Part shown: positions 1 through 8,493 of the stretch, in pieces | How positions within the stretch are numbered: position 1 is the first letter of the stretch | How the letters are laid out: every line of letters begins with the position of its first letter | Assembly: GCA_025210375.1 (NCBI GenBank) | Contig: JAOASB010000029.1 | Coordinates: 310,001 to 374,000, forward strand | From: Maledivibacter sp. | Lineage (GTDB): Bacteria > Bacillota > Clostridia > Peptostreptococcales > Caminicellaceae | Direction of reading: 5' to 3' | Length of the DNA: 64,000 bases | Made by a program: the position numbers and the translations under genes | Notes under the pieces: model-generated | Seen by the model: only the letters and a program-made list of their open reading frames with translations | Database searches by the model: none | What the model was told of the DNA's origin: nothing

Positions 1-907
1 CCATATTCCAATCATTTATTTTATAGTAATCATACACTAATTTTAAGGATTCCTTATTACTTATATTAGTTTTTACATTGGGATAAATTCCTGCAATTAA
101 TTTAGGATATTCTGAAAAATTTAATTCCTTCACCTTATCAATTATTAATTTCATTATCCTTTGTTGTCTTTCAGTTCTTTCATAGTCACCTTTCCCAACC
201 TTTCTAATCCTACAATAGGCAAGGGCTTGCTGACCATTTACATGTTTTAATCCACTTTGCTTTATAAAGCACTGTCTACTTCTACCTAATCCACTCAAAC
301 ATCTATTCAATTCTCTAACCTCATATTTTTTTATATTAACATCTACTCCTCCTAAAACGTCAATAACTCTTTCAAATCCTTTAAAATTAATCACTATATG
401 CTTATCAATATTTAAATTAAAATTCTTATTTATGGTTTCCTTCAATAATTCTACTCCCCCATAGGCATAGGCCGCATTTATACGATTGTTTTTATGCCTC
501 GGTATTTTTACATAAGTATCTCTCATTATGGACGTTAATTTTACCTGCCTTTTAAATTTATTTATAGAAGCTATCATTATTGTATCCGCTCTAGAATGGC
601 TAAAGGTATTACTTCTACTATCAATTCCAACCAATAGTATGTGTTCTATTTTTTCTTCATTAGTATCCTTATTTTCTTTCTTTCCAGCATATTTATTTGT
701 TTCTTTTAATTTTCTATTATCACATCTAATCCTTTCGCTAATATTATCCGATGTGATCACACTGATATCTATAAATTGAGGATATATAGCAGAATCTACG
801 ATTTCAATATAATCTGAAGTAAGGGCATTAACATTAAGAGGAGAATAAAGTGTAAGTATAGATAATATCATTACAATTGTACATAAAATTACTTTTAAAC
901 TTTTTAT
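1..907 (-). CDS. LytR-CpsA-Psr (LCP) family cell-wall glycopolymer transferase, partial
   Basis: Reading the minus strand gives an open frame from about 907 to the left edge, so the C-terminus is missing. It starts with a hydrophobic signal/anchor (KSLKVILCTIVMILSILTLY), followed by the LCP core: HILLVGIDSR, SRADTIMIASINKF, SIMRDTYVKIP, RINAAYAYGG, GGVDVNI, and the late LxGxxALAYCRIR-like motif with GDYERTERQQ. LCP enzymes attach teichoic-acid or capsule polymers from lipid carriers to peptidoglycan, outside the membrane. The start is odd: a good ribosome site (GAAGGTGAT) is followed by ATA at 905-907, an in-frame TAG lies just upstream, and the first ATG (869-871) would remove the positively charged end of the signal. 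The family is secure; the start is not. Confidence 0.85.
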   Translation of the reverse strand, partial: MKSLKVILCTIVMILSILTLYSPLNVNALTSDYIEIVDSAIYPQFIDISVITSDNISERIRCDNRKLKETNKYAGKKENKDTNEEKIEHILLVGIDSRSNTFSHSRADTIMIASINKFKRQVKLTSIMRDTYVKIPRHKNNRINAAYAYGGVELLKETINKNFNLNIDKHIVINFKGFERVIDVLGGVDVNIKKYEVRELNRCLSGLGRSRQCFIKQSGLKHVNGQQALAYCRIRKVGKGDYERTERQQRIMKLIIDKVKELNFSEYPKLIAGIYPNVKTNISNKESLKLVYDYYKINDWNM

Positions 908-986
908 ATCATCACCTTCTCTCTAATTCTTATTTTTTGTAGTTTTTGTCTTGATATATGATGAATTTTTTCCCAAATTAATAATT

Positions 987-1144
987 GAGCAAATTGCATA
1001 ATTACCTTCTACAGAAATTATCTACTATATATAGTTTTAAAAGCCACAAAGCTATGCCACCAAATATACTATATCTTAAATATTCAAATTAAGGATGATA
1101 TTTCCATATAGAGCTTAGCCAAGTCAAAGTTATTCAATTTCCTC
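987..1144 (+). mobile_element. MITE-like element, copy 1
   Basis: A 158-bp noncoding element with imperfect terminal inverted repeats (left GAGCAAATTGCATAAT, right end reading GAGGAAATTGAATAAC on the other strand). It is flanked by the 4-bp direct repeat AATT (983-986 and 1145-1148). The interior closely matches the copy at 14796. The right-hand duplication overlaps the stop codon of the neighbouring DUF3841 gene, so the element landed exactly at the gene end without damaging it. Confidence 0.8.
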
Positions 1145-1146
1145 AA

Positions 1147-1710
1147 TTATTTTTCAAATACTTCAACTACCCATTCCTTTCTTATCTCCCAAATAGCCCC
1201 TTGATTTACTCCCGAGATACTTATATCTTCATCGAATAATCTTTCCCAGCTTTTTCTTATTTTCGATTTTAGCAAAGGGTAAAAATTACTCATATATGCT
1301 TCAGAATCATCTGTTATATTATATCTTTTAAGCTCATTTCTAAATATCCCATAATCATTTTCATCCTTAGGTATGTAGGAAAGATTCAATATCTTATTCC
1401 ACTTTCCACTATCAAATAGTATTACTTTATCCTTCTCTATTTCTAAAGCTAAAATAACTGAATCCTCAAAATGCTCTACATACCTAGAATCCCCCCAAGT
1501 CCAGATTGGAAATTCAGCACCCTTGGGAGGTTGTACTATATTCTTGCCATTAATTACAAACCAATCATATGCAGTGAGAAAAATCTTTGAAACCTCTTTA
1601 TATTTGTTAGTTATATATTCTCTTTTCACATGATATACACCTTGCTTTGTTATTGTATCCAATACGATTTTATTCTGACAAGTCCAGAGTCTTATAGTAT
1701 CCTTCTTCAT
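1147..1710 (-). CDS. DUF3841 domain protein (first paralogue)
   Basis: 187 residues, start ATG preceded by GGAGGAGATT. It resembles DUF3841 proteins of about 180-200 residues: an N-terminal IRLWTCQN segment, a central FPIWTWGDSR segment with a PPKGAEFPIW lead, and a conserved C-terminal part FYPLLKSKIRKSWERLFD. It is clearly related to the next gene upstream (shared LWT-QN, Y-I-K, EDSV-LALE, KSWERLFD, QGAIWEIRKEW). No signal peptide or membrane segment, so it is probably cytosolic. The function of the family is unknown. The two genes look like a tandem duplication. Confidence 0.75.
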   Translation of the reverse strand: MKKDTIRLWTCQNKIVLDTITKQGVYHVKREYITNKYKEVSKIFLTAYDWFVINGKNIVQPPKGAEFPIWTWGDSRYVEHFEDSVILALEIEKDKVILFDSGKWNKILNLSYIPKDENDYGIFRNELKRYNITDDSEAYMSNFYPLLKSKIRKSWERLFDEDISISGVNQGAIWEIRKEWVVEVFEK

Positions 1711-1726
1711 AATCTCCTCCTACTCT

Positions 1727-1785
1727 AGGCACATTCAAAAATAGACTAGTCATCTTACTCGTCCCTTTGATTTTTTTCATATACC
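1727..1785. repeat. Short dispersed repeat, copy A
   Basis: About 58 bp that reappears almost unchanged at 35831-35893, sharing the core TTCAAAAATA-ACTAGTCATC, TTACTCGTCCCTTT and TTTTTTTCATATA. A shorter relative is at 21521-21548. It lies between the two DUF3841 genes, directly after the stop codon of the second one, just as copy B follows a stop codon. I see no coding frame; origin unknown. Confidence 0.65.
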
Positions 1786-1788
1786 TTA

Positions 1789-2385
1789 CTAATTTTCTTC
1801 ATAATGTACTATATTCACTATCCAATCCTTCCTTATCTCCCATAGCGTAGCTTGAGTAAGATTACATAGTCTAATATTATTATCAAATAGTCTATCCCAG
1901 CTTTTTTTAATCTTATTTCTTAATAAAGGATAAAAGTTCCCTTTTCCCCCCATACATAGGGCAGATTCATCAAAAATGCCATATTTTTTTAACTCTTCAT
2001 TGTGTTTCTTTTCATCTTCTCTATCTAATGGAACATACCAATAGTTTATTACATATCCCCATTTTTCCTGATCAGTAATAACAACATATTCCCTATCAAC
2101 CTCTAACTCTAAAACCACAGAATCCTCGGTAGGCTGAAGCATCATATTTTCTGTAGTTGATAACCATATAGGATACTGTACTTCTTTAGGCTTTGATACT
2201 ATTTGGGCTGCCCTCTCCGTATACCATTTATACGCTTTAAGATAAAAGGGAGCGATGGTATCAAGCTTCTCCTCTATGTATTCCCTTCTCACACGATATA
2301 CTCCGTACTCTTCTAAATCCCTCAATATCCCTTTATTCTGCCTTGTCCAAAGTTTAATTTTACCCCTATCAGTTTCATGACTCAT
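1789..2385 (-). CDS. DUF3841 domain protein (second paralogue)
   Basis: 198 residues, start ATG with the ribosome site GGGAG. Same architecture as the gene at 1147: N-terminal KLWTRQNKGILRDL, central YPIWLSTTENMM, C-terminal FYPLLRNKIKKSWDRLFD and a closing LWEIRKDWIVN. Identity between the two is moderate, indicating an old duplication. No transmembrane or export signal. The pair is bracketed by two inverted copies of the MITE-like element (987-1144 and 2420-2682). Function unknown. Confidence 0.75.
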   Translation of the reverse strand: MSHETDRGKIKLWTRQNKGILRDLEEYGVYRVRREYIEEKLDTIAPFYLKAYKWYTERAAQIVSKPKEVQYPIWLSTTENMMLQPTEDSVVLELEVDREYVVITDQEKWGYVINYWYVPLDREDEKKHNEELKKYGIFDESALCMGGKGNFYPLLRNKIKKSWDRLFDNNIRLCNLTQATLWEIRKDWIVNIVHYEEN

Positions 2386-2419
2386 TTTTAATACTCCCTT
2401 CTAGAAGATATTATAGGTC

Positions 2420-2682
2420 CAGAAAATTGCATAACTCTTACTTGGCAGAACCTGATATGCGAATATCATCCTATATTTAATTGCTTAAGATATAAGCATA
2501 TTTGATAGTATAGCTCTGAGGATTTTGAAACTGCATGTAGTATAGGGATTTTAGTATAGACTTTAACTTATACAAGTCCAAAATGCCCAGGAACATCGCA
2601 TATTTGTCCATGTATAAGTTAAGTTATACTATAAAACCCTATATAGATGGTTTTTTATAGAAAGTAATTATGCAATTTGCTC
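2420..2682 (-). mobile_element. MITE-like element, copy 2 (inverted, with nested insert)
   Basis: A 263-bp copy in the opposite orientation to copies 1 and 3, ends CAGAAAATTGCATAAC and ATTATGCAATTTGCTC, flanked by the 4-bp direct repeat GGTC (2416-2419, 2683-2686). It is about 100 bp longer than the other full copies because of a hairpin-forming insertion around 2552-2631. The element and flanks fill most of the 450-bp gap before the WYL regulator; I see no gene in that gap. Confidence 0.8.
2552..2631. repeat. 80-bp nested inverted repeat inside MITE copy 2
   Basis: The ends TAGTATAGACTTTAACTTAT and, on the other strand, TAGTATAACTTAACTTATAC pair to give a long imperfect hairpin with roughly 33-nt arms and a loop near CCAGGAAC. 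It has no counterpart in the other three copies of the host element, so it is a secondary insertion. Confidence 0.6.
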
Positions 2683-2839
2683 GGTCAATTATATTATTTA
2701 ATAATTTCATTATATTATTTATGACTTCATTTTACGAGTAATTTGAAATATTAATAAATGGAAAATTGGAAAGTATGATAATATGTAAATATATTATGGA
2801 ATTTCATCAATTGAAAATTTCTAACTGGAGTGAGAATTT

Positions 2840-3751
2840 ATGAAAGTGGCTAGATTACTTTCAATAGTTATAATGCTGTTGAATAAAAAAAGGATTACCG
2901 CAAAGGATCTTGCTGATTACTTTGAAGTCTCCATAAGAACAATACAAAGGGATATTGAATCTATTAACATGGCGGGGATTCCCATAATATCTTATAAAGG
3001 ACAATTCGGTGGATATGAAATATTAGACAATTATAAGATAGACAAAAATTTTTTATCCGACTCCGAACACAGTCTTTTACTTACATCATTAAAGGGTATT
3101 AATAAAGCCTATGAAGATAAATGCCTTAGAAGTATTATTGAAAAACTCACCTCCATTAAATCCCAAAATAGTTCTAATGGAGAAAATAGGATAATAATGG
3201 ACTTTAGCCCCTGGGGATTTTCTAAAAGCTTAAAAGACAAAGTTGATACCATAAAAAAAGCAGTTGATATAAAAAGGGTGATAAGCTTTAATTACATAGA
3301 CTTAAATGGAAATTCTACCAAGAGACTTGTTGAACCTGCTTTATTAGCCTTGAAGATAAATAGCTGGTATTTATATGGATATTGTAGATTAAGACAGGAC
3401 TTTAGACTATTTAAAATTACAAGGTTAAGAGAACTGATAATTACAAATGAGCCCTTTGACACTAGAGAAAATGACTTTGACTTCAATTTTATTTTCCCAT
3501 CTGAAAACACTGTCAAGCTTAAACTAAAATTTACTCCAAAAGCATTAAACAGGCTAGATGATTATTTTGAGTTTGAAAATTTGGATTTTAATAAGGATGG
3601 ATATATATATGCCTATATAAACTATCCCGAGGATGAATGGGTTTACAGTATGATTCTTAGCTTTGGCAATAATGTTGAAGTTATTGAACCCCATCATATT
3701 AGAGAGATCATAAAGTACAAAGCAAAAAATATTTTAGAAAAATATGAATAG
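2840..3751 (+). CDS. WYL-domain transcriptional regulator with N-terminal helix-turn-helix
   Basis: 303 residues, start ATG after CTGGAG. Residues about 5-60 form a winged helix-turn-helix of the HTH_11 type (RITAKDLADYFEVSIRTIQR), and about 140-220 are a WYL domain with the SFNYIDLNG, PALLALKINSWYLYGYCR and FRLFKITRL segments; a WCX-like C-terminal domain follows. These YafY-type proteins are cytosolic DNA-binding regulators that sense small ligands or nucleic acids. The next gene on the same strand starts 78 bp downstream and encodes a zinc-ribbon protein, a common neighbour of such regulators. Ligand unknown. Confidence 0.9.
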   Translation: MKVARLLSIVIMLLNKKRITAKDLADYFEVSIRTIQRDIESINMAGIPIISYKGQFGGYEILDNYKIDKNFLSDSEHSLLLTSLKGINKAYEDKCLRSIIEKLTSIKSQNSSNGENRIIMDFSPWGFSKSLKDKVDTIKKAVDIKRVISFNYIDLNGNSTKRLVEPALLALKINSWYLYGYCRLRQDFRLFKITRLRELIITNEPFDTRENDFDFNFIFPSENTVKLKLKFTPKALNRLDDYFEFENLDFNKDGYIYAYINYPEDEWVYSMILSFGNNVEVIEPHHIREIIKYKAKNILEKYE

Positions 3752-3767
3752 GTTTAGGAATTACGAC

Positions 3768-3797
3768 AATATGATGTCATATTACCTTTGCTATAAT
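3768..3797 (+). promoter_or_regulatory. Candidate promoter/operator for the zinc-ribbon gene
   Basis: An inverted repeat AATATGA-TG-TCATATT (3768-3783) lies directly upstream of a TATAAT -10 box (3792-3797), covering the place of the -35 box. It could be the operator of the adjacent WYL regulator. No clear -35 consensus was found. Confidence 0.4.
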
Positions 3798-3828
3798 TAC
3801 ATTGAAAGGGAGTTCAGGAGGTGTCTTA

Positions 3829-4083
3829 ATGAATAGTAATTTGTGTCAAAGCTGTGGTATGCCATTAAATGATGAAAAGTTAATGGGGAATAATGGAGAT
3901 GGTACTAAGAATAAGGATTACTGTACCTATTGCTTTAAGGATGGTGATTTTACAGGTGATGCTACAATGGAGGAAATGATAGAAATTTGTGTTCCCCATA
4001 TGATTAAACAAGGCTTTGAAGAAAAAAAGGCTAGAGAAATGATGAATAATCTTTTCCCAAATTTAAAGAGGTGGTCTAAATAA
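3829..4083 (+). CDS. Small zinc-ribbon protein
   Basis: 84 residues. The start at 3829 is chosen because AGGAGG (3816-3821) sits 7 nt upstream; an upstream TTG at 3802 has no such site. The N-terminus has CQSCGMPL, then YCTYCF about 20 residues later, giving a four-cysteine zinc-binding ribbon like the Zn_ribbon_2 family. The rest is helical (MEEMIEICVPHMIKQGFEEKKAREMM), ending LFPNLKRW. Probably a cytosolic partner of the preceding WYL regulator; biochemical role not known. Confidence 0.8.
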   Translation: MNSNLCQSCGMPLNDEKLMGNNGDGTKNKDYCTYCFKDGDFTGDATMEEMIEICVPHMIKQGFEEKKAREMMNNLFPNLKRWSK

Positions 4084-4272
4084 TTTAGGCTATTGGTATT
4101 TAAATACCGGATCAGATCTTTTTGTCAAAGTTTCAAAAATGTGATATAGAAACAATCCACCAGATACACTTAAAACCCTGTGTATCAAATGGATTAGTTT
4201 CCATATCACATTCTCTCTTTAAACTGCAAATTTTTTTCAACAGTCTCGAAGCATCTACATTGTCAAATAATA

Positions 4273-5181
4273 TCACATATCTATTTTTTCTTCTAAACCT
4301 TCTATAAACCCAATCATATCATTCAAATATGGTATTGAGCTTTGCGCCCCGAGCTTTGTTGTTGACAATCCTGCTGAAGCATTAGCGAACTCAATCATTT
4401 TATCAATAGCTTTATCAACACCTATTGCTAAAGCCGCATTAAAAGTATCTCCAGCTGCAGTAGTATCCACGACTTTTACTTTATAGCTGTTAAAATATTT
4501 GATATTATCCCTGTCCATATACAAACATCCTCTAGAGCCCAAAGTAACAACTACTTTTTCAACACCTTTATCTAAAAGCTTCTTGGCTCCCTCTTCAATA
4601 TTTTTTGTCCCCGTTAGAAGCTCCAGTTCAGTTTCATTTGGGGTAATTATGTATATATTTTTATAGACATCTTGAGGAATTTCTTTAGCTGGAGCGGGAT
4701 TTAATATAACCTTTTTATTATATTTTTTTGCTAATAAAATTGTTTTTTCTACAACCTGCATGGGAATTTCCAACTGTATTAGAATTATATCTCCTTTTTC
4801 AATAATATCTTCAAGGGCCTCAATATTTTTAGGAGTTAATCCTTCATTAGCACCTGGATATACAATAATACTATTTTCTCCATCTTCACTGACCGCGATA
4901 AAGGCCGTTCCAGTTACATCATCTAATTCAATAATCCCTGAAATATCTATTCCATTTTCCCGAAGATTTTCCTTCATTTTTTTGCCTATTGCATCATTAC
5001 CAACGGCACCGATCATGGAGACATTCCCTCCCAATCGCTTAGCTGCAACAGCTTGATTGGCACCCTTCCCTCCTGGAATGATATTCAATGAAGATGCCAG
5101 TATAGTTTCGCCCTTCTTTGGAAGCCTCTTAGCCATTACGCTGTAATCAACGTTAATGCTTCCAACTACAACAATTTCCAT
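4273..5181 (-). CDS. rbsK: Ribokinase (PfkB family)
   Basis: 302 residues, usual ribokinase length. The N-terminus VVVGSINVDYSV, the substrate-site motif GGKGANQAVAAKRLGG (about 38-53) and the C-terminal DTTAAGDTFNAALA motif (about 238-251), whose Asp is the catalytic base, are all present. It phosphorylates ribose to ribose 5-phosphate in the cytosol. It is the last gene of the nucleoside cluster, 9 bp after the ADP-ribosylglycohydrolase homologue; ribose released by the nucleoside hydrolase would be its substrate. Another pentose or nucleoside as substrate is possible, since PfkB specificity is hard to read from sequence. Confidence 0.88.
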   Translation of the reverse strand: MEIVVVGSINVDYSVMAKRLPKKGETILASSLNIIPGGKGANQAVAAKRLGGNVSMIGAVGNDAIGKKMKENLRENGIDISGIIELDDVTGTAFIAVSEDGENSIIVYPGANEGLTPKNIEALEDIIEKGDIILIQLEIPMQVVEKTILLAKKYNKKVILNPAPAKEIPQDVYKNIYIITPNETELELLTGTKNIEEGAKKLLDKGVEKVVVTLGSRGCLYMDRDNIKYFNSYKVKVVDTTAAGDTFNAALAIGVDKAIDKMIEFANASAGLSTTKLGAQSSIPYLNDMIGFIEGLEEKIDM

Positions 5182-5190
5182 AAAAACACC

Positions 5191-6579
5191 TCATCTGCTT
5201 AGTATTTTGGTGCATTCCACCGTCCATTCTGTCAACTGACTTATGCTTGTTTTTTCTAAACCACGTACATAGGTATTGATATCATCCCCAATGGGTAATG
5301 TCCATTTTTTATCTAATCCCTCTTCACTATTTATAATACCAACTATATTACCTACCTGTGCAGCATTACAATCCACATCTAGTCCAGCCATAGCAGTAAT
5401 GAACATGGTTTCATCAAAATCACCATTACCAAACCATAAAGCTACTACTTCAATCGCAGCATTTGGGAAGCCATGAACTAGGTTATATTGCTCAAATTCC
5501 TTTTCACATGCGATCAATACTCTCTCAAAATCCTTGGACTCCTTGCATTTAGAAAGAGCAAAATCTACAACATAATAGTACTCACTATCCTTTGGAAGCA
5601 TATTAATGGCTTTTTCTAAAATTATTTTTATATCATCTTCAACAAAGGATAGGGATGTCATTACTGCATTGAACACTTCCCCGACTATTCCGCTGTTGTG
5701 ATGAGAAATTTCTCCGTCTATCCAAGCCAAATTAGCTGCAAGATAGGGATTACCTGGAGCAACCATTCCACAAATCCCTCCACGCATTTGAGCCCCTATC
5801 CATTCCCTATAGGGATTATTTAAGTATCCACTCTCAGGTGGATAAATACCCAGCATTAAATTTTTCAAGGCAATATCCTCAGCAGACCACCCAAAGGGAA
5901 CCATAGCCACCCAATTTTCAGCAATATCCTTTGAAGTAATTTCTTTTCCCTTTTCTAGCAATGTTTTTAAGAAGGCTAGTTCGTAGGTGATGTCATCATT
6001 ATATGTGCTTGGTTTCTTCAAATATTCTCTGACTTCCCCAAAGGTATCCTTAATAGTCTTTCTATCATATCCTTCCAGGGCTGTACCGAAGGAACCTGCA
6101 CAAATTTGTCCCATCCATCCATTGAAAACCTTATTCATGAATTCATCACTTTGAATATCTACCCCTTTAATTACTTGAGAGAAATCAACTGAATCCTTGA
6201 ATTCTATCCATGAATTATAAATTTTATAGTCCCAATACTTAGAACTGTTATCCTTTTTAGCATTATTCAGTTCATAGAATATCTTCGATGTGATCTTGGT
6301 AAGTTCTGAGATATTTTCCTCATCATATAGCTTATATCCTTTTTCTAACAGTCTTTCTGCTTCATCAACATTTCTACCCATATTTTCAATTGACTGCACC
6401 GCACCGGCAATAAGACTTGAAGGCGCTCCTGAGCCAGGAGCAACACTTCTCCATATTGTCCTTATCTTATTAAGTTCATGAACTTGAGAATCCTCCATAG
6501 TCCAATCATTATCATCCTCTATAACAATTCTTGCCTTTGCATCTGCAACAATATCCCTTGCAATTTTCCATGCTTTCAT
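5191..6579 (-). CDS. ADP-ribosylglycohydrolase family protein with N-terminal extension
   Basis: The start at 6579 is preceded by GAGGAGG at the right distance; an upstream in-frame start at 6594 is not. The 462-residue product has about 145 residues before the family core. The core shows the glycine-rich opening MGQICAGSFGTALEGY, the early acidic motif NDDITYELAF, MRGGICGMVAPGNP, and the late metal-site motif GLDVDCNAAQVGNIVG (canonical form G-D-T-D). The family removes ADP-ribose or cleaves related N-glycosides using two metal ions. In E. coli the yegTUVW cluster likewise groups such a protein with a PfkB kinase and a nucleoside transporter. A nucleoside-type substrate is therefore likely here; Cys replaces the usual Thr in the late motif. 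Confidence 0.8.
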   Translation of the reverse strand: MKAWKIARDIVADAKARIVIEDDNDWTMEDSQVHELNKIRTIWRSVAPGSGAPSSLIAGAVQSIENMGRNVDEAERLLEKGYKLYDEENISELTKITSKIFYELNNAKKDNSSKYWDYKIYNSWIEFKDSVDFSQVIKGVDIQSDEFMNKVFNGWMGQICAGSFGTALEGYDRKTIKDTFGEVREYLKKPSTYNDDITYELAFLKTLLEKGKEITSKDIAENWVAMVPFGWSAEDIALKNLMLGIYPPESGYLNNPYREWIGAQMRGGICGMVAPGNPYLAANLAWIDGEISHHNSGIVGEVFNAVMTSLSFVEDDIKIILEKAINMLPKDSEYYYVVDFALSKCKESKDFERVLIACEKEFEQYNLVHGFPNAAIEVVALWFGNGDFDETMFITAMAGLDVDCNAAQVGNIVGIINSEEGLDKKWTLPIGDDINTYVRGLEKTSISQLTEWTVECTKILSR

Positions 6580-6630
6580 ATGACGCCTCCTCATATTAAA
6601 GGAAATTTTTAAATTACAATTCTTAAATTT

Positions 6631-7566
6631 TTAATCTATTCTTGAATCTAGCTTTTTAAGAGCTTCAAAAAGCATATTCACAAAAGCTTCTCTATTAACA
6701 TCAAATAAAACTTCTGTATTTGCTTTTCTTGAATCCTTCACTGTACAATCAACTACTGTCATTCCCCTTGTCAATTCTCCATGGGTCTCTATATCAACAT
6801 GACATTTTTTGGCCGTAAATATTTCCGGTCGTAACAGCCATGCCACTGCACATGGATCATGTAAAGGACTGCCCTCAAAGCCAAACCCTTTACTTGCAAT
6901 TGAATAAAAATCCAAGAGCTGTGCAACCATCTGAGAAACTGAACCTAGTCCTTTGAGCTTTGCAATTTCATCATCAAATATTTGAGCCCTATGGGTAACA
7001 TCTAGACCACTCATGGCAATGGGAATGCCTGAATTAAATACAATTTTTGCTGCTTCAGGGTCTACATATATATTAAACTCAGCACAGGGAGTTACATTGC
7101 CACCATAACACGCTCCACCCATTAAAGATATATATTCTATGTTCTCCTTTAATTCAGGATAAGATTTCAATAGCAAAGCTATGTTTGTAAGGGGGCCTAA
7201 GGGAACTAAAGTAATCGGTTCACTGGACTCTTTGATAATTTTCGCCATGAATTCTATGGCATTTTCTTTCACTGCATCAAATCTAGCTTCTGGTAGAATA
7301 GGGCCATCCATCCCCGATTCACCATGGGCCTCAGCACCAGTTCTTAACTCTCTTAATAATGGGCCTTCAGCTCCCCTTGCCACCTTTATATCTTCATTTA
7401 GAAAACTAAGAATTTTCAATGCATTATCGGTTATTTTTTCTAATGTCTGATTCCCTCCAACCGTTGTTATACCCCTAATATTTAATTTATCCCTATGGGC
7501 TAAAGCCATTAGAATAGCAATAGCATCATCATGTCCAGGATCACAGTCTATGATAATATTTCTCAT
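6631..7566 (-). CDS. Nucleoside hydrolase (inosine-uridine preferring family)
   Basis: 311 residues with the diagnostic calcium-binding motif DCDPGHDDAIAIL at residues 7-19, GGNQT, VPLGPLTNIALLL, an MGG segment and the late HDPCAVAWLL motif supplying the last metal ligand. These enzymes hydrolyse nucleosides to base and ribose in the cytosol. Its start overlaps the stop region of the permease upstream (7570), so it is translated as part of the transporter operon. Substrate range (purine or pyrimidine) cannot be fixed from sequence. Confidence 0.92.
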   Translation of the reverse strand: MRNIIIDCDPGHDDAIAILMALAHRDKLNIRGITTVGGNQTLEKITDNALKILSFLNEDIKVARGAEGPLLRELRTGAEAHGESGMDGPILPEARFDAVKENAIEFMAKIIKESSEPITLVPLGPLTNIALLLKSYPELKENIEYISLMGGACYGGNVTPCAEFNIYVDPEAAKIVFNSGIPIAMSGLDVTHRAQIFDDEIAKLKGLGSVSQMVAQLLDFYSIASKGFGFEGSPLHDPCAVAWLLRPEIFTAKKCHVDIETHGELTRGMTVVDCTVKDSRKANTEVLFDVNREAFVNMLFEALKKLDSRID

Positions 7567-7569
7567 TAG

Positions 7570-8493
7570 TTATCCCTCCAATTTCTTTTTCTTCCTAGCT
7601 TCCTTGGAAGCATATACTACTAGACCTATCACAGTTGCCACATAAGGAATTATTTGAACAAACTCTGCAGGTATATTTAAAGAGCCCAATGAATTGGAAA
7701 GTGCATCAGCCATACCAAATAATAGGGATGTCAGTGCAGTACCAATGGTTGTACCCCTTCCCATGGCCTCAGCTGCTAATGCTATCCATCCACGGCCGGC
7801 AGTCATATTACGGGAAAACCAAGATACATATCCCATGGACATGTAAGCTCCACCTAATCCGCATAAAGCACCACTAAGAAGTAAGGCAATAGTCCTGGTT
7901 TTATTGACACTTATTCCTACTGAATCCGCTGCATTTGGGTTCTCTCCAACGGCCTTTATTCTCAATCCTAATGGAGTCCTTTTAAACATGAAGTAAATAA
8001 GTATAACCGATATTATTGAAAAATAAGTCAGTACATTATGTCCAGAGAAGATATCCCCTATAATTGGTATATTCTCTATAATAGGAATATCTATTGATGG
8101 CAATATTTTACTTGGCAATGATGCAGATGTTCCCTTATCATGGGTAAGCAAATATAGAATAAATATGGATCCACCATCAGCGAATAAGTTAATGGCAATT
8201 CCACCTAATATGATATGGGTTTTAAAATGAAGAGTAAAATATGCTAATACTCCAGCAACTAAAACCCCCATTAATACAGCACCTATTAAACCAATCCAAG
8301 CACTTTGAGTATATGCACTTACAATAACACCCATTAAAGCTGAAATAAGCATTGTACCTTCAAGTCCTATATTTACTATACCGGCTCTATCAGATACTAC
8401 AGCTCCTAATGCCGCAAATAATATTGGAGTGGTTACACGAAGAACTGCATATCCAAAGTCCACGGAAAAAATTATATCAAACAAACTATGCAT
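7570..8493 (-). CDS. Nucleoside ABC transporter permease (NupQ/YufQ-like)
   Basis: 307 residues, about eight hydrophobic segments. The motifs LFAALGAVVSDRAGIVNIGLEGTM and ALCGLGGAYMS are typical of the BPD_transp_2 permeases that work with BMP-type binding proteins. It overlaps the preceding permease gene by 8 bp and abuts the nucleoside hydrolase. It forms the membrane channel with the 8486 product, driven by the ATPase at 9528. Confidence 0.9.
   Translation of the reverse strand: MHSLFDIIFSVDFGYAVLRVTTPILFAALGAVVSDRAGIVNIGLEGTMLISALMGVIVSAYTQSAWIGLIGAVLMGVLVAGVLAYFTLHFKTHIILGGIAINLFADGGSIFILYLLTHDKGTSASLPSKILPSIDIPIIENIPIIGDIFSGHNVLTYFSIISVILIYFMFKRTPLGLRIKAVGENPNAADSVGISVNKTRTIALLLSGALCGLGGAYMSMGYVSWFSRNMTAGRGWIALAAEAMGRGTTIGTALTSLLFGMADALSNSLGSLNIPAEFVQIIPYVATVIGLVVYASKEARKKKKLEG

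Noticed and set aside
528..779. 83-codon plus-strand frame at the left edge
   Set aside because: It lies over the LCP core read on the minus strand, which has conserved motifs.
4122..4307. 61-codon plus-strand frame between the zinc-ribbon and ribokinase genes
   Set aside because: No ribosome site, overlaps the ribokinase 3' end and shows no domain-like pattern. I see nothing else in 4084-4272 apart from a weak GGTATTTAAATACC palindrome.
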